A DNA stretch of 64,000 bases from Sphingopyxis terrae subsp. terrae NBRC 15098 (GCF_001610975.1 NZ_CP013342.1:1488001-1552000), one strand, 5' to 3'; positions 51,565 to 60,953 are shown, counted from the first letter of the stretch. Translations and numbers: made by a program. The notes: generated by a model from the sequence alone, not told the origin.

Positions 51565-52557
51565 ATGGCGCAGATGATGATCGCAATGCAGCTCGATGCG
51601 CCCGGCGAACCGCTGCGGCGCGTCGAACGGCCGCTGCCCGATCCCGGCCCCGGCGAAATTCGTGTGGCCGTGACAGCCTGCGGGGTCTGCCGCACCGACC
51701 TCCATGTCGCGGAGGGAGACATTCGCGGTCCCCTTCCCATCGTGCCGGGTCACGAGATCGTCGGCCGCATCGATGCGATGGGCGCCGGCGCCGGTCCATT
51801 TCGCCTTGGCGACCGGGTGGGCATCGCCTGGCTTGCCGGTACCTGCGGGACGTGCAGCTATTGTCGCGGCGGCCGGGAGAATCTTTGCGATCATGCGGTT
51901 TTCACCGGCTTTTCACGCGATGGCGGCTTCGCTTCGCACTGCATCGCGGACGCGCGTTACTGCTTTCCTTTGCCCGGTGCTTTCGATGATCTGCACGCAG
52001 CCCCGCTGCTTTGCGCCGGCCTGATCGGCTACCGCGCCTATCGCCTGGCGGGCGACGGCAAATCCATCGGACTTTATGGCTTTGGCGCGGCCGCCCATAT
52101 TCTCGCGCAGCTCGCGCTCGCCGAGGACCGCACCGTCTTTGCATTCACGCGCGAAGGCGACGGCGACGGACAGGCATTCGCACGGCATCTCGGGTGCGAG
52201 TGGGCCGGAAGTTCGATCGAGGCGCCGCCCGAACCGCTCGACGCGGCGATCATCTTCGCGCCGGCCGGCGCTCTGGTCCCCGAGGCGCTCCGGCATGTCC
52301 GCAAGGGAGGCCGGGTCGTTTGCGCGGGCATCCACATGTCCGACATACCCTCCTTCCCCTATGCCGATTTGTGGGGAGAACGATCGATCCTCTCGGTCGC
52401 CAATCTCACGCGCGCCGATGGCGCGCAATTCCTCGCGCTTGCTGCGCAATACTCGATCGAAACGCATGTCACGCCTCTCCCGCTCGACCGGGCGAACACG
52501 GCGCTTGATCTGCTGCGCTCGGGAAAGGTGGAAGGCGCACTCGTTCTTCATCCCTGA
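51565..52557 (+). CDS. Zinc-dependent alcohol dehydrogenase
   Basis: The 330-residue enzyme has the catalytic zinc ligands in ACGVCRTDLHVAEGDI and PGHEIVGRIDAMG, and the four-Cys structural zinc loop AGTCGTCSYCRGGRENLCDH. The NAD-binding region is GLYGFGAAAHILAQLA. It fits the AdhA-type branch that oxidises or reduces short alcohols and aldehydes; ethanol formation to recycle NADH without oxygen is plausible. I prefer ATG 51565 with GGGAAGG upstream to an earlier GTG at 51541. Confidence 0.9.
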   Translation: MAQMMIAMQLDAPGEPLRRVERPLPDPGPGEIRVAVTACGVCRTDLHVAEGDIRGPLPIVPGHEIVGRIDAMGAGAGPFRLGDRVGIAWLAGTCGTCSYCRGGRENLCDHAVFTGFSRDGGFASHCIADARYCFPLPGAFDDLHAAPLLCAGLIGYRAYRLAGDGKSIGLYGFGAAAHILAQLALAEDRTVFAFTREGDGDGQAFARHLGCEWAGSSIEAPPEPLDAAIIFAPAGALVPEALRHVRKGGRVVCAGIHMSDIPSFPYADLWGERSILSVANLTRADGAQFLALAAQYSIETHVTPLPLDRANTALDLLRSGKVEGALVLHP

Positions 52558-52669
52558 CCAGCGATCAGGCCAGGCAGCATGGCGACCCGCACAGGGAATT
52601 CCCTTATGGCGCAGCGCACCTCCCTCCGCCCAGATGCCGCTTGCGATCAAGACCAAGGAGGGGCGTCTC

Positions 52670-52873
52670 ATGCTGTCAGCACCAATACATTCGGCGGCCT
52701 TGCCGATCCGCCATCCCGAATGCCCGGAAGGCGAACCCTTGGAACGGCCCGACAAGCACTCGCCCGAGCGTCCCGTTCCGTCAACCGACCCCCGGCCGCT
52801 CCGCGCGCCGCCCGAAACCCCGGTCCTGCCCGACAGTCACCCCGAAGATACGCCAATCGAAGCCCCGGATTGA
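52670..52873 (+). CDS. Small Pro/Glu-rich disordered protein
   Basis: AGGAGGGG nine bases before the ATG opens a 67-codon frame with about a quarter prolines and many Glu and Asp (for example CPEGEPLERPDKHSPERP and LPDSHPEDTPIEAPD). It is predicted by eye to be unstructured. It lies between the alcohol dehydrogenase and the small membrane protein. No family recognised; the ribosome binding site is the main support. Confidence 0.5.
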   Translation: MLSAPIHSAALPIRHPECPEGEPLERPDKHSPERPVPSTDPRPLRAPPETPVLPDSHPEDTPIEAPD

Positions 52874-52915
52874 TAGCTTGCCGACCCGCGGACCGGGTCC
52901 ACCTACTGCGGCATC

Positions 52916-52921
52916 TACGTA
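52916..52921 (+). promoter_or_regulatory. TACGTA box upstream of small membrane protein
   Basis: CATCTACGTATTTTTCGGTT lies 51 bases before the small gene at 52972. It keeps TACGTA, then TTCGG where others have TTCC. Confidence 0.45.
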
Positions 52922-52971
52922 TTTTTCGGTTCGCCTGCAGATTTAGGATTGCCAAAGCAAAGGAGGCAATC

Positions 52972-53151
52972 ATGACAATGGAACATTTGTCGAAAGTGAC
53001 CGGTCATATCGAGATTCCCCGGCGGACGCGCAAGAAGCTGCGGCGGATCTCGAAGTCGCCGACCGCGCGGTCGGTCGCCGCTCTCGTTCCCCTGCTCACA
53101 ATCGGGGTTGTGGCCGCGCGAATTCTGGCAAGCCGGCGCTCGTCGCGTTAA
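52972..53151 (+). CDS. Small basic single-helix membrane protein
   Basis: AGGAGG and ATG open a 59-codon frame: MTMEHLSKVTGHIEIPRRTR, a strongly basic KKLRRISKS part, then the hydrophobic SVAALVPLLTIGVVAARILA and a basic end. One membrane helix flanked by positive charges is evident. The TACGTA box just upstream suggests low-oxygen induction. Family unknown. Confidence 0.6.
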   Translation: MTMEHLSKVTGHIEIPRRTRKKLRRISKSPTARSVAALVPLLTIGVVAARILASRRSSR

Positions 53152-53279
53152 AACTCCGGCGCGGGCATCACCTTCGCTGCGGCTCGCAGCCATCGATAAA
53201 CGAACGGAGAATGGGGGTCCGACGGCACGTGGCGGCGGCCTCTGCGGACGCCCGAAACCCGCGTCGCCGCTTAAGCCTA

Positions 53280-53285
53280 TACGTG
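53280..53285 (+). promoter_or_regulatory. TACGTG box upstream of agmatine operon
   Basis: CTATACGTGCAATTGCGGAT, then TC, resembles the other boxes (TACGT, then CGGATTC) with G for the last A. It lies 213 bases before the carbamoyltransferase start and 74 before a short upstream frame. Confidence 0.4.
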
Positions 53286-53353
53286 CAATTGCGGATTCTC
53301 CATCGCTCGAAATTTCACGATTGATGCCAACGCAATATTTCGGGGAACCGCGC

Positions 53354-53500
53354 ATGGCGATCGGGAAAAATATCGCAGCTCACGACGAGGGTGGCCGGCA
53401 CCTGCGGCAATTTCCCTTTGCCACTCGCGACGCATTCTTTTTCGCCACCACGGTGTTCGACCCGCTTTCGCGGGCCTTCCGAGCTACAGCCCATGTCTGA
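53354..53500 (+). CDS. Possible short frame overlapping the carbamoyltransferase start
   Basis: GGGGA before ATG 53354 opens 48 codons (MAIGKNIAAHDEGGRHLRQF and on to AFRATAHV) whose stop at 53500 lies eight bases inside the next gene. It could couple translation of the agmatine operon. Support is weak: no family, modest ribosome binding site. Confidence 0.3.
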   Translation: MAIGKNIAAHDEGGRHLRQFPFATRDAFFFATTVFDPLSRAFRATAHV

Positions 53501-54506
53501 ACCGCTCCGGCATTTCATCGATACGCAGGATTTCTCCCGCGAGGAGCTGCTGCGGATCATCGACCTGATCGGCCTGCTGAAGGAAGCGGACAAGGATGGC
53601 GCCTGCCCGAAGTTGCTCACGGGCGCCTCGCTCGGCATGATCTTCGAGGAACCGTCGACCCGCACCCGCGTCTCGTTCGAAGTCGCAATGACCAAATTGG
53701 GCGGGCACGCGCTCTATCTCAAGCCCGGCGAAATTCATCTGGGCGCGCGCGAAAGCACGGGCGACACCGCGCAGGTGATCAGCCGAATGGTCGATGTGAT
53801 CGAGGCGCGCACGCTGAAGCATCAGACCGTCCTCGATCTCGCGGCCCATGCCACCGTGCCCGTCATCAACGGGCTGACCGACTATAATCATCCCACGCAG
53901 GTGATGTGCGATCTCTTCACGATGATCGAGCATGCTCCCCCCGGCAAGACGCTTGCCGAACTCAAGATCGTATTCGTCGGCGACGCAACCAATGTCTGCT
54001 CGTCGTTGATGATGATGTGCACCCGGATGGGGATGCATTTCACCCACGCCGCACCAAGACGCTATCAGGCACCCGACGCCTGGCAAGCGATCGCCCGCGC
54101 CAATATCGCGCAAAGCGGCGGTGCGCTTACCGTCACCGACGATGTGGTCTCGGCGGTGCGCGATGCCGACTTCATCTATACCGACTTGTGGTGGTGGATC
54201 GGTCAGGAAAACGAGATTCCCGATCGCAAAGCGGCTTTCATGCCCGAGTATCAGGTCAACGACGCCTTGCTGGCCCGCGCGCCTTCGCACGCCAAATTCA
54301 TGCACTGCCTGCCCGCGTCGCGCGGCGTCGAAGTGACCGATGCGGTGATGGACGGACCGCGCTCGATCATTTTCGACCAAGCGGAAAACCGTCTGCACGC
54401 CGAGAAGGGCCTCCTCGTCCATTTCGTGCACCCACGGCTGAAAACGCCTTCGCCCGAGCTCGCCTCCTATCATCGGGGTCGGATCGAAAGCTTCCTCAGC
54501 GTCTGA
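53493..54506 (+). CDS. aguB: Putrescine carbamoyltransferase
   Basis: The 337-residue enzyme has the carbamoyl-phosphate site EEPSTRTRVSFE, the HPTQ-type segment YNHPTQVMCDL and HCLPASRGVEV. The ornithine-specific DxWxSMG loop is replaced by TDLWWWIGQENEIPDR, and the end (FDQAENRLHAEKGLLVHFV) resembles putrescine carbamoyltransferases. Direct linkage to agmatine deiminase, an amine antiporter and carbamate kinase supports the same role: carbamoylputrescine and phosphate are converted to putrescine and carbamoyl phosphate. Anabolic ornithine carbamoyltransferase is the alternative. Confidence 0.87.
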   Translation: MSEPLRHFIDTQDFSREELLRIIDLIGLLKEADKDGACPKLLTGASLGMIFEEPSTRTRVSFEVAMTKLGGHALYLKPGEIHLGARESTGDTAQVISRMVDVIEARTLKHQTVLDLAAHATVPVINGLTDYNHPTQVMCDLFTMIEHAPPGKTLAELKIVFVGDATNVCSSLMMMCTRMGMHFTHAAPRRYQAPDAWQAIARANIAQSGGALTVTDDVVSAVRDADFIYTDLWWWIGQENEIPDRKAAFMPEYQVNDALLARAPSHAKFMHCLPASRGVEVTDAVMDGPRSIIFDQAENRLHAEKGLLVHFVHPRLKTPSPELASYHRGRIESFLSV

Positions 54507-54521
54507 GTAAAGGAGGCCACC

Positions 54522-55937
54522 ATGGCCACGACCGTCGCCCCCGTTACCGCCCGACCGCGCTTCCGCAGGGTGCTGCGGCGCCTCGACATGACGCTGTTCA
54601 CCGTCTGCGCGATCCTGATCGTGGATCAGCTGGCGGCATCTGCCGCGATCGGGGTCCAGTCGATCTTCTGGTGGGTGTTGACCTTGATCCTCTTCTTCAT
54701 CCCTTATGGGTTGATCACATCGGAGCTCGGCAGCGCCTATCCGGAGGAAGGCGGCATCTATGCCTGGGTCCGACGCGCCTATGGGCAGCGCTGGGCCGGA
54801 CGGACGGCGTGGCTCTGGTGGGTCAACGTCGCTTTCTGGATGCCGTCGGTCTATATCCTGTTCGCGGGGCTGCTCGCCGAGCTCGTCGCGCCGGACATGC
54901 GTCTCACCACGAAGCTGCTCATCACGCTGGGCCTTACCTGGCTCACGGTGGGGATCAGCATCGTCACGCTGAACCTCGGCAAATGGGTGCCGAACGTCGG
55001 CGCCGTCTTCAAGGCGGTCATCATGCTCTCGATCGGCCTTGGTGGCATCGCCTTTGCTGCTCGGCATGGTGTCGCGAACGAATTCAATCTGCAGGCGCTA
55101 AGCCCAAGCTGGGGGGCCAGCCTCGCCTTCCTGCCGGTGATCGTCTATAATTTCCTCGGCTTTGAACTGATGTCGGGCGCGGGCGAGGAGATGGAAAATC
55201 CGGCGCGCGACGTACCGCGCGCGATCATCGCTTCCGGCGTGCTCATTTCCTTCTTCTACATCCTCGCGACCCTCGGCATCCTGCTTGCCCTGCCGGTAGA
55301 GCAGATCGGACTTATCGAAGGATTGCCGGACACGTTCGGCCGGCTTTTCGGGAGCGGCCCCGGTGGCAGCACGATCGTGACGATCCTCATCATGATGGCG
55401 CTCTACACCTTCGTCGCGAACATGGTCACTTGGACGATCGGCGCCAATCGCTCGGCTGCGGAAGCAGCGCAGCGCGGCGACCTCCCAGCTGTGTTCGCAA
55501 AAATGCATCCTCGCTTCCAGACCCCGGTAAGCGCCGCAATCCTGACCGGCGCCATCGCGTCCGCCGTGCTTATTCTTTACGCGCTCCTGGCATCGAGCGC
55601 AGAGGATTTGTTCTGGACGATCTTTGCCTTCTCTTCGGTGGTTTTCCTGCTGCCGTATTTCCTGCTGTTCCTGTCGTTTCTCAAACTGCGCCGCGCGGAC
55701 CCCCACACTCCGCGACCCTATCGCGTGCCTGGCGGGCACGGAGCCGCAGCGGCGCTGAGTGCGATCTGTATGTTGTTCATCGCGCAGGCCGTTTTCTTTT
55801 TCATTTACCAGCCGGGCGATTTCGACCCGAGCTACGCGGTCGCAGTCGGCGGCGGCACGTTGCTGACTCTGCTCGTCGGCGAAGTCATGGTGCGTGTCGG
55901 CACGCGCCCGGTCTCCGAAGCGCCAGCGAATGGCTAG
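54522..55937 (+). CDS. aguD: APC-family amine antiporter (agmatine/putrescine)
   Basis: The 471-residue membrane protein has about twelve helices and APC features: [20 protein letters not shown] in helix 1, [20 protein letters not shown] in helices 2-3 and [20 protein letters not shown] in helix 6. Its position between the carbamoyltransferase and agmatine deiminase genes matches AguD, which exchanges external agmatine for internal putrescine, so that the pathway needs no energy for uptake. AAAGGAGG precedes the ATG. Substrate is inferred from context. Confidence 0.85.
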   Translation: MATTVAPVTARPRFRRVLRRLDMTLFTVCAILIVDQLAASAAIGVQSIFWWVLTLILFFIPYGLITSELGSAYPEEGGIYAWVRRAYGQRWAGRTAWLWWVNVAFWMPSVYILFAGLLAELVAPDMRLTTKLLITLGLTWLTVGISIVTLNLGKWVPNVGAVFKAVIMLSIGLGGIAFAARHGVANEFNLQALSPSWGASLAFLPVIVYNFLGFELMSGAGEEMENPARDVPRAIIASGVLISFFYILATLGILLALPVEQIGLIEGLPDTFGRLFGSGPGGSTIVTILIMMALYTFVANMVTWTIGANRSAAEAAQRGDLPAVFAKMHPRFQTPVSAAILTGAIASAVLILYALLASSAEDLFWTIFAFSSVVFLLPYFLLFLSFLKLRRADPHTPRPYRVPGGHGAAAALSAICMLFIAQAVFFFIYQPGDFDPSYAVAVGGGTLLTLLVGEVMVRVGTRPVSEAPANG

Positions 55938-57054
55938 GGTGCTTCTGACGACGCCGCGGTCCGATGGCTTCCGCATGCCTGCCGAGTGGGAACCCCATAG
56001 CGGTTGCTGGATGCTGTGGCCCGAGCGATCCGACAACTGGCGGAGAGGCGCCAAACCCGCGCAGCACGCCTTTGCGGCGGTGGCCGCAGCAATTGCCCAG
56101 GGCGAGCCCGTGACGGTCTGTGTCTCGCCCGCCCAATATGTGATTGCCCGCGAGATGCTCGATCCCGCGATCCGCGTCGTCGAGATGACGAGCAACGACA
56201 GCTGGATTCGCGACTGCGGACCGACCTTCGTAGTCGACGACAAGGGCGCAGTACGCGGCATTGACTGGAAATTTAATGCCTGGGGCGGGCTCGACGATGG
56301 GCTCTATTTCCCATGGGACCAGGACGACCTCGTTGGCGAGAAGGTCCTCGAACTCGAGCGCGACGATCGCTACGCTCCTGATTTCGTCCTCGAGGGCGGG
56401 TCGATCGATGTCGATGGCGAGGGCACGGTTCTTACAACCGAAGAATGCCTGCTCAACGCGAACCGCAACCCGAACCTTGGCCGTGCGGACATCGAGCGGA
56501 TGCTGCGCGACTATCTGAGTGTCGACTCCGTGCTCTGGCTGCCCAAAGGTGTGTATCTCGACGAGACGGACGGGCATATCGACAATTTCTGCCGCTTCGT
56601 CGCGCCGGGCGAGGTGGTGCTGACCTGGACCGACGATGTCGCCGATCCGCAACATGCGATTTCCGCCGAGGCGTTCGACCTGCTCGCCTCGATGCGCGAC
56701 GCGAAAGGTCGCGCGCTCAAGATTCACAAGCTGCACCAACCGAGCCCCGTGCTGATCACCGCCGAGGAGGCCGCCGAGGTCGATCATGTCCCTGGCACTC
56801 TGCCTCGACAGGCGGGCGACCGGCTCGCAGCTTCCTATGTCAATTTCTATATCGCCAACAATGCGATCATCCTGCCCGTCTACGGCGATCCGCAGGACGC
56901 ACGGGCCCGGCAGACGCTGGCTGCACTCTTCCCTACGCGCCATATTATCACCCTCCCCGGTCGCGAGATCTTGCTCGGCGGCGGCAACGTCCATTGCATT
57001 ACCCAGCAGGAGCCTCGCGGGCGGCCCAAAGAAGTCGGCAAGCGAGGCGCCTAG
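55930..57054 (+). CDS. aguA: Agmatine deiminase
   Basis: The 374-residue enzyme starts [20 protein letters not shown] and has [47 protein letters not shown] and the catalytic Cys356 in [13 protein letters not shown], all hallmarks of agmatine deiminase (agmatine to carbamoylputrescine and ammonia). The ATG overlaps the antiporter stop. Ammonia release also counters acid stress. Confidence 0.96.
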   Translation: MARVLLTTPRSDGFRMPAEWEPHSGCWMLWPERSDNWRRGAKPAQHAFAAVAAAIAQGEPVTVCVSPAQYVIAREMLDPAIRVVEMTSNDSWIRDCGPTFVVDDKGAVRGIDWKFNAWGGLDDGLYFPWDQDDLVGEKVLELERDDRYAPDFVLEGGSIDVDGEGTVLTTEECLLNANRNPNLGRADIERMLRDYLSVDSVLWLPKGVYLDETDGHIDNFCRFVAPGEVVLTWTDDVADPQHAISAEAFDLLASMRDAKGRALKIHKLHQPSPVLITAEEAAEVDHVPGTLPRQAGDRLAASYVNFYIANNAIILPVYGDPQDARARQTLAALFPTRHIITLPGREILLGGGNVHCITQQEPRGRPKEVGKRGA

Positions 57055-57056
57055 CC

Positions 57057-57956
57057 ATGCGCCTTGTTATCGCACTGGGCGGCAACGCCCTGCTCAAAAG
57101 GCGAGAAAACCCGACTGCAGCCAACCAGCGAAGCAACATGCGGTCCGCGGCAGCGGCACTAGCGCGGGCCTGCTCCGGCAAGGAGGTGGCGATCGTCCAT
57201 GGCAACGGGCCGCAGGTGGGGCTGCTCGCGCTTACAGCCGCAGCCTATACGGCGGTGGCTCCCTACCCGCTCGACATGTTGAACGCCGAATCGCAGGGAA
57301 TGATCGGCTATGTCATCGCGCAGGAATTGCGAAATGCCGTTGCGCCGCGCGGGGTCGTCTGCCTTCTGACGCAAACGCTGATCGACGCGTCCGACCCGGC
57401 GTTCGAACGCCCGACCAAGCCTATCGGGCCGGTCTATGCCTCGCTCGAAGAGGGGCGGCGCAGCTCGCCGCCCGACTGGATCTTTGCGGCCGAAGGCAGT
57501 GGCTATCGCCGCGTCGTTCCCTCACCACGTCCCACCGGCGTCGTGGAATTCAGCGAGATCGAGCGCTTGGTCCGCGACGGGGTCGTAACGATCTGCGGCG
57601 GCGGCGGCGGCATACCGGTTATCCGCAGGCAAGGCCGTCTCGAAGGTGTCGAGGCGGTGATCGACAAGGACTTCACCGCAGCTTTGCTGGCGATCGAACT
57701 CGACGCCGACCGCCTTATCATTCTCACCGACGTCGGTGCCGTCCAGGCCGACTGGGGGCAGCCGACCCAGCGCCCGATCGCGACGATCAGCGCATCCGGA
57801 TTTTCCGCCGACGATCTGGCCGAAGGGTCGATGCGGCCGAAGGTCGAGGCGGCTGTCCGGTTCGTCGAGGCGACCGGGCGATCGGCGGTGATCGGCGCCC
57901 TCTCCGATGTCGCCGCGGTGGTTGGCGGGCATGCCGGAACCACCATATGTCGGTGA
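57057..57956 (+). CDS. aguC: Carbamate kinase
   Basis: The 299-residue protein has the amino-acid-kinase opening VIALGGNALL, IVHGNGPQVGLLALTAAAY, the carbamate-kinase LDMLNAESQGMIGYVIAQEL, and the nucleotide site VITICGGGGGIPVI-like segment (VVTICGGGGGIPV) with VIDKDFTAALLA and MRPKVEAAVRFVE. It makes ATP from carbamoyl phosphate and ADP, giving one ATP per agmatine. It begins two bases after agmatine deiminase and closes the operon. Confidence 0.95.
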   Translation: MRLVIALGGNALLKRRENPTAANQRSNMRSAAAALARACSGKEVAIVHGNGPQVGLLALTAAAYTAVAPYPLDMLNAESQGMIGYVIAQELRNAVAPRGVVCLLTQTLIDASDPAFERPTKPIGPVYASLEEGRRSSPPDWIFAAEGSGYRRVVPSPRPTGVVEFSEIERLVRDGVVTICGGGGGIPVIRRQGRLEGVEAVIDKDFTAALLAIELDADRLIILTDVGAVQADWGQPTQRPIATISASGFSADDLAEGSMRPKVEAAVRFVEATGRSAVIGALSDVAAVVGGHAGTTICR

Positions 57957-58114
57957 AGCTCGAGCGCCGTATCCGGCGAACCGGCAAATCCGCGCGCCAA
58001 CTTGGGGGTGAGCCGAGCGCGAAGCGTGCGCCGCCCGCGTTCAAGCCTGATCGTCATTATCGGCGGCTGGACATCGCACAGATCATTCCGCCAGGCTCCT
58101 TTGGCACAGCATAA
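57947..58114 (+). CDS. Possible small basic protein after carbamate kinase
   Basis: A 55-codon frame (MSVKLERRIRRTGKSARQLG to IAQIIPPGSFGTA) starts ten bases before the carbamate kinase stop. It is strongly basic with no motif. Overlap with the operon end suggests coupling, but the upstream sequence lacks a convincing ribosome binding site. Confidence 0.35.
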   Translation: MSVKLERRIRRTGKSARQLGGEPSAKRAPPAFKPDRHYRRLDIAQIIPPGSFGTA

Positions 58115-58206
58115 GCGCACAAGTCAGCCACAGGCGCGGACATTACAGCTCTGCCGCGACAAGGGACGGTAGCTATTCTCCTCAGCGATACGGCGCGCGC
58201 GGGTGC

Positions 58207-58818
58207 CTATAATTTTGCCGCATAGATCATCCGGCCTGGTCCGAGACGCTCAAGCACCTGCGCGATATCCGCCTTTGCCACTGCCAAACAGCCCTCACTT
58301 CGTCCGAGTTTGCCATCACGCGCGATCGCGGGCGAGACATAGCCCGCTGCGTGAATGACGATATGGCGAACCTCGGCATTGCTGTTCTCAGGGTCGAGGC
58401 CGATGAGCCGGCGCGATCGCCCATGCTTGCCGTAATAATCCTCGCCGACGAGATATGCCCCACCCGACGAAGCGGCCGACCCGGGCGCATTGGACAAACG
58501 GCGCACCCAGCCGCTGTGATCGGGATCCGATCCGCGACCGTGCGCAACGAGATGGCTAAAGTGCCTGCCGCTCATCAAATCGAGGATGTGAAAGCGGGGG
58601 ACGTGAGAGGCCCGGGTGAAATCGACGAGACCCACGACGTCGCGGTACCTAATCGCGCCTCGATGTCGGTCGAGCGCATCCAATGCACGCCGTAAAAGGC
58701 GGGGATCCGGATTTTCGCTCAATGCAGGAAGCGCTGCAAGACCTTTGGACGTTGGCCCGAAGAAGCTCAGGGCCAGTGCGCCGCCACCGCCAAGTAGGTG
58801 GCGCCTGGAAAGTGCCAT
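58207..58818 (-). CDS. Murein L,D-transpeptidase catalytic-domain family protein
   Basis: The 203-residue protein starts with a twin-arginine-like signal (LSRRHLLGGGGALALSFFGP). The domain contains DFTRASHVPRFHILDL, VAHGRGSDPDHSGWVRRLSN, IVIHAAGYVSP and the active-site segment LGRSEGCLAVA with a probable catalytic Cys. This is the YkuD-like family found in many alphaproteobacteria without a proven substrate. A TACGTG-type box lies 84 bases upstream on the minus strand, so this second cell-wall enzyme may also belong to the regulon. Confidence 0.86.
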   Translation of the reverse strand: MALSRRHLLGGGGALALSFFGPTSKGLAALPALSENPDPRLLRRALDALDRHRGAIRYRDVVGLVDFTRASHVPRFHILDLMSGRHFSHLVAHGRGSDPDHSGWVRRLSNAPGSAASSGGAYLVGEDYYGKHGRSRRLIGLDPENSNAEVRHIVIHAAGYVSPAIARDGKLGRSEGCLAVAKADIAQVLERLGPGRMIYAAKL

Positions 58819-58901
58819 AATTTTCTATCGACCCATCTTACCACGATTGACGCAAGAAGTGGGCGCTTGCGAGGCGCAATTCCAGATAGGTACTAACCCT
58901 A

Positions 58902-58907
58902 TACGTG
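58902..58907 (-). promoter_or_regulatory. TACGTG-type box upstream of L,D-transpeptidase-like gene
   Basis: On the minus strand GAGCACGTATAGGGTTAGTA, with CACGTA in place of TACGTA, lies 84 bases before the gene start at 58818. It is a weaker copy, listed because of its position. Confidence 0.3.
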
Positions 58908-59016
58908 CTCGCCGGGCGGGGGTTCATCGATCCTGCGCCCGCATCGCCGGGCAGTTCAAGCTCGTGATTTATCTTCGCGACGGCGAAGCTGAGCACCGGA
59001 CGCGCCTTTCCGCCGA

Positions 59017-59092
59017 TGGTGACCCCTACGGGACTCGAACCCGTGTTTTCGCCGTGAAAGGGCGACGTCCTAGACCGCTAGACGAAGGGGCC
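59017..59092 (-). tRNA. tRNA-Glu (UUC anticodon)
   Basis: The minus strand folds as a full cloverleaf: acceptor stem GGCCCCT with AGGGGTC (one G-U), anticodon loop CTTTCAC with anticodon TTC, T-arm ACGGGTTCGAGTCCCGT, discriminator A and an encoded CCA. It decodes GAA/GAG. Integration of mobile elements into tRNA genes is common, but no attachment-site repeat or integrase is seen here; it marks the change from the stress island to core genes. Confidence 0.97.
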
Positions 59093-59183
59093 GTCGTTCG
59101 GTGAAGCGGCGCCTTAGACGGGCCCGTCGGTGCGGTCAAGCCGTGGTGGCGGCGCGTGCGCAAAAATATTGCGCCGCGCGGTT

Positions 59184-60953
59184 TCATTCTGCCCAGGCGG
59201 CGTCCTCGAGATGGAGTTCAGCGGCGGGGCGGCTGCCCCAATCGTCGCGCTTTGCGCGCCCCGCCAGCCACAGCTTGCGCGCACCGCGCGCATGGAGCAG
59301 CGTTTGGCCCAGTTCGGTTTCGGCGCTGCGAAAAGCGATCGCCTTGAACCGCGCACCATCGTCGCCGGCGACGATCAGCCGCAGATGGTCAGTGCCGACT
59401 ACCCCCGATTCGACGATTCGCACCGGCCCCGTGGCAACGCGCGGCGCGGGCCAGCCGGCGCCGTAGGGACCGGCGCTCTCGATCGCTTCGCACCACAAGG
59501 GATTGATCCCGCGCGGCGCGAGCACCGCGTCAATCAGCAGCGACCTGTCGCCGCTCGCCCGCTCGACATCGGCGGCCAGCCGCTCGTTCAGAAAGGCGCC
59601 GAGCGCATCGACCCGCGCGCGCTCGACCGTCAGCCCCGCGGCCATCGCATGTCCGCCGCCCGCGACGAGCAGCCCCGTCTCCTTGGCGGCCAGAATAGCG
59701 GCGCCCAGATCGACGCCCGAGATCGAGCGCCCCGATCCCTTGCCGACGCCATCCTCGTCGAACGCGATGACGATCGCCGGGCGGTGCAGCTTCTCCTTGA
59801 GCCGCCCCGCGACGATACCGATGACGCCGGGATGCCAGCCGTCGCCCGCGACGATCGCCACCGGCGCGTTGGCGGTCGCGCCGCTCGCCTCGATCGCGGC
59901 GTCGAGCACCGCCGCCTCGATCGCGCGGCGCTCCTCGTTGAGCCGGCACAGCTCCTGCGCGATGTCCGCGGCTTCCTGCGGGTCGCCGGTGGTCAGCAGC
60001 CGGACGCCGAGGTCGGATTTGCCGACGCGCCCGCCGGCGTTGATGCGCGGCCCCAACGCAAAGCCCATGTCGCTCGCCGTCGGGGGCTTGGTCAGCCGCG
60101 CCGCGTCCATCAGCGCCGCCATGCCGATATTGCCGCGCCGCGCCATCACCTTCAGCCCCTGCGTGACGAGCGCACGGTTGAAACCGGTGAGCCGCGCGAC
60201 ATCAGCGACGGTGCCGAGCGCGACGAGGTCGAGCAACTCGATCAGCTGCGGTTCGGGGCGGCTGCCGAAGAAACCGCGCGCGCGCAGCGTACGGAGCAGC
60301 GCCGCGCCGAGCAGGAAGGCGACGCCGACCGCGGCAAGATTGCCGTGCGCGGCCGCATCGGGCGCTTCGTCGAGGCGGTTGGGATTCACCACGGCAAAAG
60401 CCTGCGGCAGCGTGGTCGCGCATTGGTGATGGTCGACGACGATCACCTCGACCCCCGCGGCCTTCGCCTCGGCGATCGCGTCGAACGCCTGCGCACCGCA
60501 ATCGACGGTGACGACGAGCCGCGACCCCGCCGCGCCGATGCGCACCAGCGCGGCACCCGAGGGGCCATAGCCTTCCATCAGCCGGTCGGGGATATAAGCG
60601 CCCACCGGCACATCGAGCGCGCGAAGCAGGCGGACGAGCAGCGCCGCCGATGTCGCGCCATCGACGTCATAATCGCCGAAGATGGTTACCCCCTCGCGCG
60701 CCTCGACCGCATCGGCGAGCCGCGCCGCGGCGGCATCCATGTCGCGGAACAGCGAGGGGTCGGGCATGAAACCGCGCAGGGTCGGAACGCGCTGGCGGTC
60801 GAGGTCGTCGCGCGCGACGCCGCGCGCGAGCAGCAATTGGGTGACGAGATCGTCGGGTGCAAGGCTTTCGCCGCCCATTTCGGCGCTGGTGCGGCGCCAA
60901 TGCCACGGCTGGCCGAGGATCGAGCGAGTGATACCGAGGGCGGCCGTAGTCAT
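59184..60953 (-). CDS. recJ: Single-stranded-DNA exonuclease RecJ
   Basis: The 589-residue protein has the DHH phosphoesterase motifs IFGDYDVDGATSAALLVRLL, VTVDCGAQAFDAI and VIVVDHHQC, the DHHA1 domain with AGGGHAMAAGLTV, and a C-terminal nucleic-acid-binding part. RecJ degrades single-stranded DNA 5' to 3' in recombination and repair. It overlaps by four bases the end of the PH-domain gene upstream, an arrangement typical of sphingomonad core genes. Confidence 0.95.
   Translation of the reverse strand: MTTAALGITRSILGQPWHWRRTSAEMGGESLAPDDLVTQLLLARGVARDDLDRQRVPTLRGFMPDPSLFRDMDAAAARLADAVEAREGVTIFGDYDVDGATSAALLVRLLRALDVPVGAYIPDRLMEGYGPSGAALVRIGAAGSRLVVTVDCGAQAFDAIAEAKAAGVEVIVVDHHQCATTLPQAFAVVNPNRLDEAPDAAAHGNLAAVGVAFLLGAALLRTLRARGFFGSRPEPQLIELLDLVALGTVADVARLTGFNRALVTQGLKVMARRGNIGMAALMDAARLTKPPTASDMGFALGPRINAGGRVGKSDLGVRLLTTGDPQEAADIAQELCRLNEERRAIEAAVLDAAIEASGATANAPVAIVAGDGWHPGVIGIVAGRLKEKLHRPAIVIAFDEDGVGKGSGRSISGVDLGAAILAAKETGLLVAGGGHAMAAGLTVERARVDALGAFLNERLAADVERASGDRSLLIDAVLAPRGINPLWCEAIESAGPYGAGWPAPRVATGPVRIVESGVVGTDHLRLIVAGDDGARFKAIAFRSAETELGQTLLHARGARKLWLAGRAKRDDWGSRPAAELHLEDAAWAE

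Noticed and set aside
59017..59092. tRNA-Glu as integration site of the stress island
   Set aside because: No integrase, no direct repeat of the tRNA 3' end and no transposase were seen; the island boundary here is only a change of gene content.
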